Part shown: positions 30,643 to 43,336 of the stretch, one piece after another | Layout: each line of letters begins with the position of its first letter | How positions within the stretch are numbered: position 1 is the stretch's first letter | DNA from: Asterella californica | Lineage: Eukaryota; Streptophyta; Marchantiopsida; Marchantiales; Aytoniaceae | Assembly (NCBI GenBank): GCA_036924285.1 | Contig: JAYKYS010000001.1 | Span: 35,277,501-35,341,500 of the forward strand | DNA length: 64,000 nucleotides | Reading direction: 5' to 3' | Position numbers and translations under genes: made by a program | Notes under the pieces: model-generated | What the model saw: the letters and a program-made list of their open reading frames with translations, nothing else | What the model was told of the DNA's origin: nothing | Database searches by the model: none

Positions 30643-32894
30643 TCATCGGAGTTTAAGGTAGAGATCCATACAAACTCCATGAGGAACAGATCTCCATACG
30701 ATATTTACCTCCTCCTGGGTAATATTGGTCCAATAGCTTTTAACGGCTATAAATGGATCCTGATCAAAAATCTGTGAAAATCTGCTCTCTACATAAGCTG
30801 GTGTTGCCTCGGGGCTAACACCCCAACGAAGAAGCCAAGGCAACAAAGTGGCTTCTAGATACAACTCTCTATCACTATCCATAATGAAAAGAGAAAAGGA
30901 AGGAGGATGTATAACATTAAAAGGATGATTGGTACAGTTTTTCATTGGACTATCATCCACCAACAATACGTCTCTCGTGCTCAAGTTGTGATGATGAAGC
31001 TCTGCAAAATCTTTCAAGTACAAGTGATTCCCAAAGGCAGCTTCTCTCACCGTCTTATATTTAAAACACATGTCTTGAGCAAAAACATGACATACCTACA
31101 AACGTAAGAAATATGTATTAGAATATATATCTTAGATAAAAAATATAACATATAATACAACAAAGATATTGACAAGTTGATCTCAAAAAAGTTCAAAAGA
31201 AGAAAAGTTTCATACCTTCGCTCTTGTCACTCCAGGAGGTAAATAATTAGCATCCTCCATAGCACGTAGTAAAATGGCCGTGTTTAACACCGTCCGAGAA
31301 GTCCATATGATGACATGAAACTTATCTAGACATATTTCCATAAACTGCTTCACTCCATGTCTCGCCACGTACCATATAAACGGCTTCGATGTAGTTTCTA
31401 CTACATATCCTCTCTCACGCGTTGGCATCAACTCATGCTCGTTTCTTCCTACTAGGACCAAAAGACCATTCAAATGAAGGATTAAGGTCTTCCGTCGATT
31501 TGCAGTAGGTGCAACTAGATGAGGATAGAACTCTTCTGCCGCTCGTATCGTGCTCAATTCCTCTTTCACTATCATGACTTGATAGTTCATATGCTCGAGT
31601 TCAACACTTTTGGACTTAAGCTCTTCCTCCTTCCTTTTTATGGCTTCATGGAGTTGATTCATTCTCGCTATGAGAATAGCTTCCTCATCTGCAGATATAC
31701 AATAAAAAGCTAAATATGTCTCAATACATATAATAAAATAAAACTAAACTATAACTAAATAAACAAGTTGAAAAGTTTCAAAATAGAAGTAAACTCGAAC
31801 TAAACCAAACTAAACTATCAACAGTTTACTTGACGAAGGCGGAACATGATGCGAAGATTGAGGATCTTGCCCAAGAGAGGACGACTGCACAGCAGGATCT
31901 GGAAGCACCACTTGAGATGAGAGTTTAAACATAATATAAACTTTATCATAATAAAGAAGAAAATGATAAATTTAAAAACTCTTACTTGATGATGGAGTAA
32001 CATGCTGCGAAGATGGTGGGTCTTGACCATGAGAAGAAGACTCCGCTCGAGCTGAAACCACCAAAGTAAAATGTGAGTTAAAACATTAAGTACTCAAGAA
32101 TAATCAATGGAAAGTAAGTAAAAGAAACCTAAGACAAGACTCTCACAAGAAATAAACGTCTTACTCGATGATGACTGATGTTGCCGAGAAGAATCCACTC
32201 GTCCTCCCTCGGGAAGTATACTCATGTGGATCATGAGGTGAGTCAAGATTATATCTACCCATGTCTCTGGATGTCTCACTAATCTCTTCTTGCTCATATG
32301 TTTTTTTCATAGAAGAGATCTCCGTATCCAAAGAATCTAAAATGAACTCAGTCCAATTGTAATCTTCTCCTCTCTCCTCTACTTTTGTCTTGACGTATAG
32401 AGCTAAATGACCATGTATTTCTCTTGGCCGCCGACGAGCCAGAAAAAGACAATTAATAAGCTGGAAAACGGGTCTCCACTCCGGATACTCACACATCTAC
32501 AATAAATATCTATAGCACGATGATTTCTAATCATATAGAAAGAACTGCAAATAAAATTAAAAAGAAAAAAAACCTCAATGATATAAAAGATTTACAAATG
32601 AACAGAAGTTACGGAAATAACATCCCTCCAATAAAGCATATAAATAAAATAGAGGACATGCATCCATGCATCCAAACAAGTTACAGAAGAAAGACTACTT
32701 ACATCTGGAGGAGGAAAGTCAAAAGAAAAAGCAACGAGTAATCCTAGTCGGTCGAGAGCTTCTTCCTCCACTCCGAGCAATGAATTCTCCACTTCATCTT
32801 TGGAAACCCAACACCACTTCAAATGATATCTCTCGTCCTCTTTGTGAGAATACTTGAATATTGAAGGTCCTTCCTTCATACTCTCCAATGCCAT
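30643..32894 (-). CDS. FCP1-like (HAD-fold phosphatase) multi-exon gene in the MULE
   Basis: Consistent splice sites support this model, read right to left: exon 32894-32703 (ATG, then GTAAGT), exon 32496-32165, two small similar exons near 32050-31983 and 31920-31835, exon 31688-31216, exon 31095-30643. The last two make an FCP1/SCP-type domain: LILHLNGLLV at the usual DxDxT site, then FIWYVARHGVKQFM, FHVIIWTSRT and LLVDDSPMKN. FCP1-family enzymes remove phosphate from RNA polymerase II tails and related proteins. Here the nucleophile Asp is His and the second Asp is Asn, so classical catalysis is unlikely. A coiled coil precedes the domain. It may be a captured host gene or a MULE accessory gene. 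Confidence 0.65.
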
Positions 32895-32954
32895 ACCCGC
32901 TAGAAACAAAGATATTATTAAAAATGGTTAAAAAAGGGGGCAAATAGGGTGGGG

Positions 32955-33610
32955 GCATGTTTCGCCCACTTTATTAATCGAAGAAGGGGTACCCCTTCTC
33001 AGATTAATGGGCGAATATATGTTTCACCTCTCAAGTGGACGAAACATCGATGTTTCGCCTACTGTAATAATCGGAGAAGGGGTATCCCTTCTGTGACAGA
33101 CGAAACATCGATGTTTCGCCCACTGTATTACTCGGGGAAGGGTACCCTTCCCAGAGAGACGAAACATCGATGTTTCGCTCACTCTCATAATCCGGGAAGG
33201 GGTACCTCTTCTGTGACAGACGAAACAACGATGTTTCGTCCACTGTATTAATCGGGGAAGGGTACCCTTCCCAGAGAGACGAAACATATATGTTTCGCCC
33301 ACTGTAATAATCGAGGAAGGGGTACCCCTTCCACAGAGACCAAGAGAGACGAAACATCGATGTTTCGTCCACTCTCATAATCCGAGAAGGGGTACCCCTT
33401 CTGTGACAGATGAAACATCGATGTTTCGTCCACTGTGAGAATCGGGGAAGGGTACCCTTCCCAAGAGAGGCGAAACAGGTATGTTTCGTCCACTATGAAT
33501 AACGCAAAACGGTGAAACAATATGTTTCGCTAACCCTAACAAGTTTTCTACATCGAAACAGTCTGTTTCACCTACCCTAACAAGCATATCACATCAAAAC
33601 AGAATGTTTT
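32955..33610. repeat. Palindrome cluster 2: alternating palindrome array
   Basis: About nine units of roughly 58-62 bp. Each unit contains one palindrome of the cgaaacatcgatgtttcg type and one of the aaggggtaccccttc type, separated by short spacers such as cactgtattaatcgg. The last three units (33500-33610) decay and lose the ggtacc palindrome. The array lies just upstream of exon 1 of the FCP1-like gene and reads as open frame on both strands because of its symmetry. Confidence 0.93.
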
Positions 33611-33836
33611 GCTAACCCTAATAAATAATACAACACTCATTCAAACGAAGACATGGATGCATATCTTACAAGATTGTTCTCTTCGTACTCTCCTCTCTCC
33701 CGGGACTCCATCGCGGTCTCAACCTCGTCCTCTCTCATCGCCTCGACCTCGGCCAACCCCAGCGATTAAATCGCTCAGAATAGATAGTTAGATTTTAAAA
33801 CAACTCAAGAATTAAAAAATCTTACACACTCGACAC

Positions 33837-34085
33837 ACGCCGCACACTCTGCACACACACGCTGCACTCTCCTCTTCACTCTCTCCTCTCTTCGCAATCT
33901 CTTCGCCTCTCCTTTAACTCTCCTCTCCCTGAACTCTTAAACCTCTCCTCTCCCTTAACTCTCTCCTCTCCTCCCTCTCTCCCTGAACTCTCTCTCCTCT
34001 CGCTTCACTCTCACCTCCCCTTTCCCTTCACTCTCTCCTCTCCTCCTCTACTCTGTCTATCCATGAACTCTCACTCTTCTCCTTA
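33837..34085. repeat. CT-rich low-complexity tract
   Basis: About 250 bases of ctctcc/cactc repeats on the plus strand (GA-rich on the minus strand). It lies between the palindrome array and the transposase 3' end and could belong to a promoter or 5' untranslated region of the FCP1-like gene. Confidence 0.7.
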
Positions 34086-34564
34086 AAAATTCATCAACGA
34101 TGAAGATATGTCCAAGAGGCACATACCAAATAGGTCGGTAACTAACTTTCAGCTGATGTTCATTGTTTTGGCATATTTTTCGATTCCCGTTGAGCTATGG
34201 TATTTTTTTGTAACATTTTATGCATATCCCATGGAGTTTCAGTGTCATCTTGATCTTGCATGACGCTGCTATTTTTTGATAAGAGTAGGTAGTGCTTGGC
34301 TTTCAAGCCGATCTGGAAAGCTCCCACCACGGACATGAACACTAACTCGTGCTAAGAAATTATGGAGTTTAGAGATTTCAAAATGCAGAACAGAAAAGCA
34401 ATGCTGACTATGACCTACGTAAATGTGGAGGTAAATTGCGACTCGACAATGCTTTCAAAAACATGAGGCGATGCATACCAGCAAGATAATCGTCAAACAA
34501 GAACTCTTGTTTTGAAGCCATCTGACCTTGAGTTCCAGGACTCTTACGCTCTACCTGAAACTAC

Positions 34565-36296
34565 TTACACCTCATCCTCGTCTTCATCACCACTAGATGC
34601 AGTGAAGATTACCTCGTTCTCGTCCTCAACCAACATCTCGCCCTCCACTGGAAGAGAAGTAATGGGTTCATTAACTAGTTGTTGTCCAGGACAAGTCCGT
34701 CTGTTATGTCCTTGTTGCTTGCACCTACTGCAACTCCTTAAACTAGATCGTGATTGTGATCCTAATTTGTCAGATGGTGAAGGATCAGTCACTGAAACTA
34801 CTCTTCTCCTTCGATGAGCAAAATCCGAACTTGGAAAATGGTTCACCGGCATGTCGTGTAAAGAGAAAACGTTCTCAATAGTGACTTCGCCAGTAGAATT
34901 TGCTTCTCCATCTTCAGCCACGTTCTCGTCAGCATCACCAGTTGCTTCAGTTGCAGCGGTAGCTCTCGCTTGTGAGAACTGAGTATTATTATCTATCCTC
35001 ACTACTATGTGTCTCTCGATACGCTTAGCAATAGGAGGTGGTCCACAAGTCCACACTGGTTCTAAGTCATCGGTTGTCATAGCAGGCAGAAATGAATGAC
35101 CATAAATTAAAAAAAAAAGACTAGAACTGTACCAAATTGAGTCTACTCGTGTAACTAGACTCTCTCCAAGCTCTTTGTCGAATGCTATCATGTGACCACA
35201 TGGCCAAGCCATTTCTTGATACTCCAAACAGGTGCATGTACCTCTACCGTTTACAGAATGTTTCACAACATAACTCTTTCCAGTTCTATGACAACGAACC
35301 GTGGTCTCGGTTTGGCTCGATATTTGACAGAGGAAACCCTCAACAGCATGCTCATTCTCATTAAACCTGAGTCTCGCAAATTTTTGTTAACAGATTTGTC
35401 TCGTGATGAAGCTGTGTCCTTCGCTTCGTAAATTGCTGCATACTATAATACCAAAGATCGAGTAGAATCTTAAGAGGTGCATTCCATCGGATTTGCCCGA
35501 GAGCATTATTCATGCTCTCGGCAACATTAGAAGTAACCTTCTCATAACGTGGTAAAGGAAAGGCACACTTACTATATCTCGCTGGATCGATATCTCGTAA
35601 GTATTCTCCTAGCTGTTTACCTCTTTCTCCAGAATCAACCAGCTTGCTCAAGACACTGTCGTACCTGCATTCGTACATAATGAACCCAATTAGTAACCAC
35701 ATTAGTCAAGCAAAAATGGTTCATGCAAATAGAACGATAGCAGATAAGAAATCAATTTGAAACATAACGATAAGAAATTTGAAGAACTTACATTTCACGA
35801 GTTCTGGCATAAAGACATGCTAAGAACGGCTGCTCAGCATCCTTTCCAAAGCGTGTGCGCACGTTGGTGCGAATGCGTTGTGCACAGTGCGCATGTTTTG
35901 TGTCAGGAAATATTTCAGCAACGGCTTTTTCAAGACCTTTTTGTCGATCACTGATTATAACAGTTTGAGGTTACAAAATCTCATGTATCGAATCACGCAA
36001 TAGACCACAGAACCACGTCCAATTCGAGGTATCTTCTCTTGGAGCTACTGCAAATGCCAGGATGATAGCTTCATTTGCGCCATCAAGCACAGTGGTTAGA
36101 AAAATCTGAGATGGAAATTTTCGGCTCTTATTGAGCACCTAAGCAGATCACTCTCTGACAAAACCTATATGCGTTGCGGGTGGCACTTGGACACACAAAG
36201 AACCTGCTGAAAACAGTTGGGTGATTGTCCCATGTTCTCCAATCTACTACACACTCAGGGTCCACATCTTTAAGCCTTCTACACACTGATAGAATG
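34565..36296 (-). pseudogene. MULE transposase, C-terminal half
   Basis: Reading right to left after the solo LTR: FVCPSATRNAYRFCQRVICLG, where the first catalytic Asp of the usual ISIDG/LD motif is Gly and a stop follows. Then, in other frames, TTVLDGANEAIILAFAVAP and TSNWTWFCGLL. Next comes VIISDRQKGLEKAV with FPDTKHAHC, the second-Asp region. VTSNVAESMNNAL is near 35540-35500. A SWIM zinc finger follows (CTCLEYQEMAWPCGH, near 35240-35195), then a long acidic stretch and a CCHC knuckle (CSRCKQQGHNRRTC, near 34750-34710), ending at 34565. This domain order is that of MuDR-type MULE transposases. Stops and frame changes show decay. Confidence 0.88.
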
Positions 36297-36301
36297 TAGT
36301 G

Positions 36302-39300
36302 TGTGGTGCCCACAAATTACAGGATTCACGAATTTTTGAAATTTTTAAGATTAATAACTGGTTTGTATAACTGAAGAAGCGTTATTACTTAAGATTACGG
36401 CTTCCTTAGAAGGAAGATGATCTTATGTTCTTTTGTTGCAATAAGAAGTTGACTTCTTCGGAAGACGGTTGTCTTCTGGGAGCGTCTTCCCAGTGGTGTC
36501 TTCCGAAGACGACGGGAGACCACCGAAGACAGCAGACGACGGAAGAGAGCGTCGGACAGCAGAAGACGGAAGACACGCGTCTTCCTGACGACAGCGACCG
36601 TGGAGGTCTAACCACGGGATTTCCAAGTAAAGAAGTGGGTGTACCTACTTGGGTAACCTCGCGGTGGTGGGTAGGTCAGGTAGGACATCGGGTTGAGAAC
36701 CCTTAAACCGAATGAGAAGATGCGCAGGAAGCGCATTAACACAAGATACTTACCTGCTTCCCGTATCGAGCGATTTTTTACCTGGAAGATCAAACTGAAA
36801 GGGATTGAGTGGAGTGAAGGCAGCGAGGTGAAATTGAGTGCGGCCAGGATCAATTCGTAGTTAGAATGAAGGCAAGGGCGAGTCGTTGAGGGTAAGAAGT
36901 ACAATGAGCTGGAGGAGTCTCCTGAAGGCACCCAGAAGCAGACAGCGAACGGCAGCTGAGAAGAATCGAGGGTGGAGGCTTGTTCGATTAAGGAGTGGCG
37001 AGACATTGGCAGCAGCAATAGCTTAGTAGGGGTCACCTTGGAGCTGGAGTTGGAGTCGTAAGTGCGCAGAAGATTGAAGGAAGGCCGGAAAGAAGACAAA
37101 AGACTGTAGAGGTTCTTCCCATGTTCTCTTTCCTCTCACTGCTTCTCGCCTTTTGGTTGGTATCTCCCGCGCTTCCTCAGTTGTTTGCAGGCAACCCGAT
37201 CGATCAATTCCCTCCCCACGTTTTTCCTTTGGCAACATTGGGCGCGAAAGCGCTGCCCAATTTCTGTCAGACATCTTCTTGCTTCTTCCCGAGTTCAATT
37301 CGAGCTTCCCTACCCATAGTCCTCAAATTGGAGATCCTAGCTATCAATTTCTCTACCCAACCATCCGTCTACCCCCGAAACCTTGAACAGAAGACGCTTC
37401 GGAAGATCTGAACATCTTCGGAAGACACTTCAGAGATTGGAACATCTTCGGAAGCCTGACGTCTTCGGAAGACCGACTGTATACAATTCGTATCAAGGGT
37501 GGATTTGCTTTGCTTTGGTATTAAGAGAGGCTTGGTACGAATCTTGAGTGGCGTGGTGAGTTGTTTTGTTATTTCGAGAAGTTGGAAGGCGGGAACTAGG
37601 CCTGTGCCTCCCGGTCTTCCAAGCTTCTGAAATCCACATCTTCCTAGAGAGACTAGAAGACTAGAAGGGCTGGCAAAATGCACGAGAAGACGTGAGGGTC
37701 CATTTCGGGTCTCTTCTGTCCGACCCATAGCAGCCCATTCCTTCTTCTTCCCGAACTTAGGAGAGAGTCGTGAGAAGTCTTGCTGGCAGAATCTGGAGAG
37801 AATGGTCGAGGGTCATGTCTTTCCACCGAGCAGCAAGCTTCTTCTGAGTGTGTATGAGAGGTGAGAAGTCAGAAGAACAGAGTGCCATTGTCTTGAGTCT
37901 GTTGTGAGGATAGATTGCGCGTAGGAAGAAGAAGACATGTGAGATCAGTGAAGGGAAGCCTGACTTCGGGAGGTCTTTTGAGAAAGACATTGAATCGGAA
38001 GCTGTCCTAGGAGTCTTCCCGGAGGTCACTGTCATCGCAGGAGCCCGCGGTCATCTTCTGAACCTGTTATGCACTCTACATTTTGCGAATCTTGTATCTT
38101 CTGATAGGAAGTAGGATGTAATGCAAGGTGGGTTGTCTTCTTGGTAATCCATGCGAGGCCTTGCTTAGTTAGGATTGTTTGGATATAGCTCGAAAGACGA
38201 GGACTATTTAGGAAAGTACTGTTAGAAATCCCGGAAGACGGAGCAGTTGTCTTCTGGAAGACTAGTTTCGTCTTCTGAGAAGTAGAAGCTAGACTGTGGG
38301 CACTTGGGAAGGACTGAACCTTCAGCTCACAGTAAACACGTGTGGCTTAGTGCAACAGAGTTTCCCAGTATGTCGATGCATCCACGAGGATTGGTGTTAC
38401 CAGCGGCAGAATTGGCCGAGGTCTCACCCTTCATCGAGGAGTTGGATCTCGACTTCTTCCTATGGAACTGGAACCTTGCCGACCAGGGTCTTCTGAAGGA
38501 GGTTTGGGCAGCGTTACCGCCACGCAACCATGTACCTGCGAAGGCAGGAGTAGCTCGTGGAAGACCATCTTCCTGGACCGAGGATTGGTGGCGCATGGCC
38601 TTTCACAGTCAGAAGAGGAGCACCAAGGTTATTGGTACGAGAAGAAGATCTCACCCATAATCTCAGGACAGTGGCACTTGCCTGGGAGCACCACTTGTCT
38701 CTTCCTGGAAGAAAGGCAGGGGAGAAACGGATGGAAGATCGAATCTTATCGGGAGCCGAAGAAGCGACTTCTGGCGAAGCTGTTTCTGCATCTCTTTCCC
38801 AAAGAGAAAGCGCAGAAGGCAAGGTATCTTGGAGATCAGGACGTAGCGTTCTTGGAAGCAGTGTGTGCCGAGGAGAGTGTCAACTGGGGGGCGTACATTC
38901 ACGCCTACGTGCAGACAGAGCTGGCATACTTAGGTACTTCGGCAGGAGGACATCTCACTCCATTCTTCTGTTACCTATACGTGGCCAAGGGGGATCTCAC
39001 GGAAGATCAGCTGGCAAGGTACAGACCAACAGGAAAGCGCGAGGAGAAGGAGGAGAGCTCGAGAGAAGACGACCGAGCAGCAGCAATGACTCCCCCACCC
39101 ACCTTGATGCCGCAGACAAGACCCGGTACTCATCAGAAGACGCTTCTGGTGAGGGAAGACGACTCTAGTGGGTCGGAAGACGCCACGCCTCCAAGGAAGA
39201 TGGGTCCTAGAAGTGTACCTAGGAAGCTCACCTCCCTCATTCATTCGAGATCGGAGTCGGACTCACCGGAGGAGTTCTTGAGTACCCGACCGGAGCAGAA

Positions 39301-42197
39301 GACCGCTTCTGCCACACCAGGGAGTCTTCCGAAGACTCCAGAAGACGACGGATGGATGAGTACCCCTACTGCGAAGCGAGGAAGCGCAGTAAAGAGGACC
39401 GCTTCTACCTCAGGGAGGGACCTTCCACCTCGGAAGACGAGAAGAGTGACTTCTCTCCCTGTGCAGAAGCAGAAGACGACAACAGCAGACGAGGCATCCT
39501 TGCCTCTAGGGAAGAAGGAAGGCACCTCCGATCGGATTGTGGAGATGAACTTGTCTTCCGCAGGAAGAAGATTGGAAGAGTTCAGCGCCTTCTTCCACTC
39601 AGAGATCCAGCCAGCTATGGAGTTGCTGGAGAAGAGAGCGAAGGCTCAAGAGAAGCCCTTGCAACCTGGATTCAGTCTGCGCTTCCTTATACAGCAGGAA
39701 GAGGGCCAGAAGAAGGCAGAAGCACTGGAAGCTGACCTTCACATCACGGAGAAGCTCGCAGCAAAGTTCAAGGAAGAAGCAGCCGCTTCTACCAAGGAGT
39801 TGGTGCAGCTTCGGAAGAGCAACCAGGAGTTATAGGCATGCTTGCAGCAGCATGATCAGGAGGTTCTCCGAGTGCGGGAGAAGATCACCGCCCTCGCAGA
39901 GGAGAAGACGACATGGAAGACGTAGCGAGAAGCAGCGGAAGCTCGTGCGCAAGAAATGCTAGCACAGTCGGTGGAGGCGCTTCAGAAGAAGTTCAACTTC
40001 ACCGCGGGTAGGAAGTTGCTTACCCTGGCTAGAGGATGGGACAACGAGTCCAAGACAATGTTGGTGGAATGCAGGGAAAGCATGTTCAGATATTTGGATC
40101 GGCAGATAGAGAGAGTGAAGACACTCTATGGTCTTCCCTCGCTTCCGACACCCACAACTGCATCTTCCCAAGTCCCAGCACCATCGACTTGATCCGAACT
40201 GGAGAAGGAGGAGTTCGACCTCGCTGTGCACTTGGTAGTGACAGCGTTGGAAGCCGAGAAGACCCCGGAAGACAAGATGTCTTCTGGAAGACAGCAAGAC
40301 GAGCCGTCTTCCCAGGTATTCCGTGTGGAGGAAGCGACTTCCCCGGACCCCTATGAGGTCGCCATGGTCCCTAGTGTCGCACCAATGTCTCAGAAGAGCG
40401 AGGAAGCACCACCCGACTCCGCTTCCCAGAAGACGCTTCCGTCTTCCGAAGCCGAAGCAGAAGCTAAGGAAGAAGCAACAGCAGCAGCAGCAGCGACAGC
40501 CGGGTCAGCGAAGAACGAGGAGGAGGAAGCCACCTCAGTGTTACCCGAGGTGTTCGCAGGACTTGCTAACTTATCAGAAGCCGCATTAGGAGCTCCGGTA
40601 GGAGCAGATCAGGTAGGGATTGCCACCGAGCAATCAGAGTAGATAGTAACCGACGTTGACATCTCAATTTAGTAAGACCGAACATGCTATCTTAAGGGTG
40701 GCAGCTTTTCAGTGTAAAATTAGTTAGAATACCATGTGGTAGCATAGGTAGCGTAGGAAACAACAAGGTGGATGGCTAATCAGGCAGGGGATTGGCTTGC
40801 ATGTGGGTTGGCAGCCTTCTGACAGCGCCCATCTCTCCCTGGTGGTCGTCTCCTCTGTTCTCTCATGGTAGACAGCATAAGTAGGAGCGAAGAGTAGAAC
40901 TTACACACACATTAGAGACGAGACACATGACATACAGTCTTCACACACTACACCTGAATGTTTGAGACATACGAATAGACTGGGATTATACCGGAGGGGT
41001 CTGCATGTTCGTTTCCAGCAGTGGGTCGAAGATGTAGATAGAGGTAGTGCACAGTTTAGGAACAGGGAACGGCATCCTCGTGCAATCCTGTTATCTAGAC
41101 TGGTGTGTCGAGGAGTAGGAGCAGACAGTAGAAGGAGTAAGCTTTCCAATGCCTATGTACCTTCTTCTCGAGGAATGGATTGCTGATTTGAGTGCAGAAG
41201 CTTTGCTCGTGGCTACTGGGTAGTGGGTTCCTTGAATTTACTCCCAATTGTGCATGGGAAGTGTCCTTCTTGAGTGACGGTGATTGTCAGCAGTGGTGGA
41301 AGTGCAGCTTGGCTCGTCCAGTGGAGCACTTAGGATCCGCGTACGGATGGTCTTATGGGTAAGGGATCCTAGATGACAGAGTAGCAGGAGCAGCGAAGAG
41401 AAGAAGAAAGAAGCCTTCTTCCCACCCCAGAAGACGACATCCTCAAGTAGAAGACGGTGTAACTGTACGCACGTTTGTTGTCTTCCTCCCCAAACTATTA
41501 CAAGCAGGGATGGCTTGTTAGTCAGGATCCAGACTAGAAGCCTGTCGGATTCTTAATTTCTCCTTTTCATCTTGTTTTCTCTTGTTTGGATTTTCCCTTC
41601 TTCCCCATCTTCCCTCATCTTCCCCATCTTCTTACCTTCTTCTAGTGAGCTTTCGAGACTTCTATTGAGCTTCCGTGAAGGTGAATGTCGTTGTAGTGCT
41701 GCAGGAAGACCATTTCCGTAGGCAGAAGCCTGAGAAGGCTACAGGAGGCATACACCCTGTGATTAATCTAACCCGTTGGAATGTGAATGCGAGAGTAAGG
41801 TGTAACAGCCGTACTGTCGACTTCTGGAAAGCAGGACAGTCTTCTGGAGGTGTGAGAAGCCAAGTTGAACCCCCAGAAGTCGAGGAATGCTTCGGGAAGA
41901 CGGTACTGAGAAGACCGGAAGAAGTGATCTGGGAGCAAGAAGCGCGTCTTCCCGAGCTTCTCTGTGAATAGATGTGTGATATTTTAGTTAGTAGTTGTTT
42001 GTTTAGGTTCAGAGCACCTTTTGGCGAGTCTGGAAGACGTGTGGTTTTGTGAGAAGACAAAATTTCTAGACAAAACCCGTGTGTTTGTGTGTTTGAACAG
42101 ATCTTAGAACTTAGAGGAGCGTTACTTGTGCAAATCCTCTGTGGGAACGATATCTTGTATACTAAATGGGCAAAAGGAGTAATCCTGCGACACTACA
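36302..42197 (+). mobile_element. Solo LTR of the element-A family (5,896 bp)
   Basis: Starts tgtggtgccc and ends cactaca like element A's LTRs, and is flanked on both sides by tagtg (36297-36301 and 42198-42202), an exact 5-bp target duplication. No internal region is present, so it is a solo LTR from recombination between the two LTRs of a former full element. Its length matches A's 3' LTR and confirms about 5.9 kb as the family norm. It is clearly more diverged from A's LTRs than they are from each other. It interrupts the MULE transposase. Confidence 0.95.
38370..40642 (+). pseudogene. Decayed LTR ORF in the solo LTR
   Basis: The ATG at 38370 (MSMHPRGLVLPAAELAEV) aligns with the ORF of element A's 3' LTR, as do the Trp-rich globular region, the basic cluster, the coiled coil and the common C-terminus IATEQSE. 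It is broken by a frame change near 38600, TAG at 39833-39835, TAG at 39922-39924 and TGA at 40190-40192. The second reading frame (38462-39835) is long because most of the protein is still open. Element A's intact ORF and this copy provide the comparison needed for a selection test. Confidence 0.88.
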
Positions 42198-42202
42198 TAG
42201 TG

Positions 42203-43134
42203 AAACAAGACGGCTTGGTTACCTTCTAACCAGTCACGCGAATGTTTTCTACCTCTCCACACTTGGTTATAAGGTGCTCGCTTGTTGAAAGATGTTCGGA
42301 TTTCTTCCATCAAGTTACGAATAGGTGTATGCGGAACAATCACCACTCTATTACACAGAACAGTAGCAAGAAACTTTACATTTGATGCAGAACCACGCCA
42401 ATAAGCCATGTGTGCCGGGCAAGTATGTTCTAGATTGCAAACTGTGACAGTGATTTTCGCACTGATTTTCCTCTTTGTCCTCGAATTCTCCATTTGCATT
42501 GATTTAACACCTCTCCGACGATCGAACCTCCTCCATAGAAGATGGTTCTGCCCGTATTTAAATACCGTAATTTCTCTCCACAGCGATCATTTTCTGGCAC
42601 CCTTCGATCTGCTGTTGGTGTGACTGAGCTTGATTCTTGATCATCTCGTCGCCGGCGTTGTCTTTGTCTCTGAGAGAACTCATGAAAGCTGCATGGTTGA
42701 ATATTGCGAAAATCTCCTTCCGCAACTCTATTTATCTCTCCACTCTGTTCGACACTTTTGCGGCAGCACGCGTTGCCACCCCACCTGCATGTCCGCAGCT
42801 TATAATTCTCTTTCGATTTTGCCTTTTGGCTTGCTCTACTGTGAAGGAAACACCAGCTATCAACAGCAAAATCAAAATCTTTGAAGGATGAGAATTCCGC
42901 TCCCAACTTCAACCTGCCTGCAGCATCACGCAATGACTCTAATGTTCTTCCTTGCAACACGCGGCCATCAGCTCGAGCTTGTGACATTTGGTGCCTCCAT
43001 TGATCTAGTATGCTCAAGTCTCTTTCATCATCGGTCCTCGCATCCATCGTAAACTCGTGTCTGTCAATATCCTCAAAATATAATCCATCTAGACATCTCT
43101 CCTCTTCAGTACGAGGAGATTGCACATCCTCCAT
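42203..43134 (-). pseudogene. MULE transposase, N-terminal half
   Basis: The ATG at 43134 opens a frame with an acidic N-terminus, then LKLGAEFSSFKDFDFAVDSW, the typical MuDR N-terminal domain, and CRWGGNACCRK. Out-of-frame sequence follows (an intron or a frame change between about 42760 and 42500). The frame resumes with VTVCNLEHTCPAHMAYWRGS (near 42440-42380), the usual zinc-finger/DNA-binding end of the MuDR domain. It continues to the solo LTR, where WLEGNQAVLFHY is cut. The other half resumes at 36296. Confidence 0.85.
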
Positions 43135-43336
43135 CGTTTAAGTGTCTGCACTCACTTCCTAACTAGACCCGTCGCACTCTATTCTCTTCCGAAGTATCAG
43201 TCGACGAACGTCTACCCCTCGCGGAATAGAGAGGGAAATTGATTCACTGTGTTATCAATATGCTGTCGTTCAAATTTTCCGGAAAACACTTCAGACACTT
43301 CAGTTATACAAGGACGTGGTTGTAAAGCATGACATG

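Noticed and set aside
33024..33587. Overlapping frames on both strands across the palindrome array (DETSMFR repeats)
   Set aside because: The repeated peptide is the translation of the palindrome on both strands. There is no start context or non-repeat coding sequence.
32955..33610. Regularly spaced repeats resembling a CRISPR array
   Set aside because: The spacers are themselves repeated and palindromic, no cas genes are present, and the context is a plant transposon.
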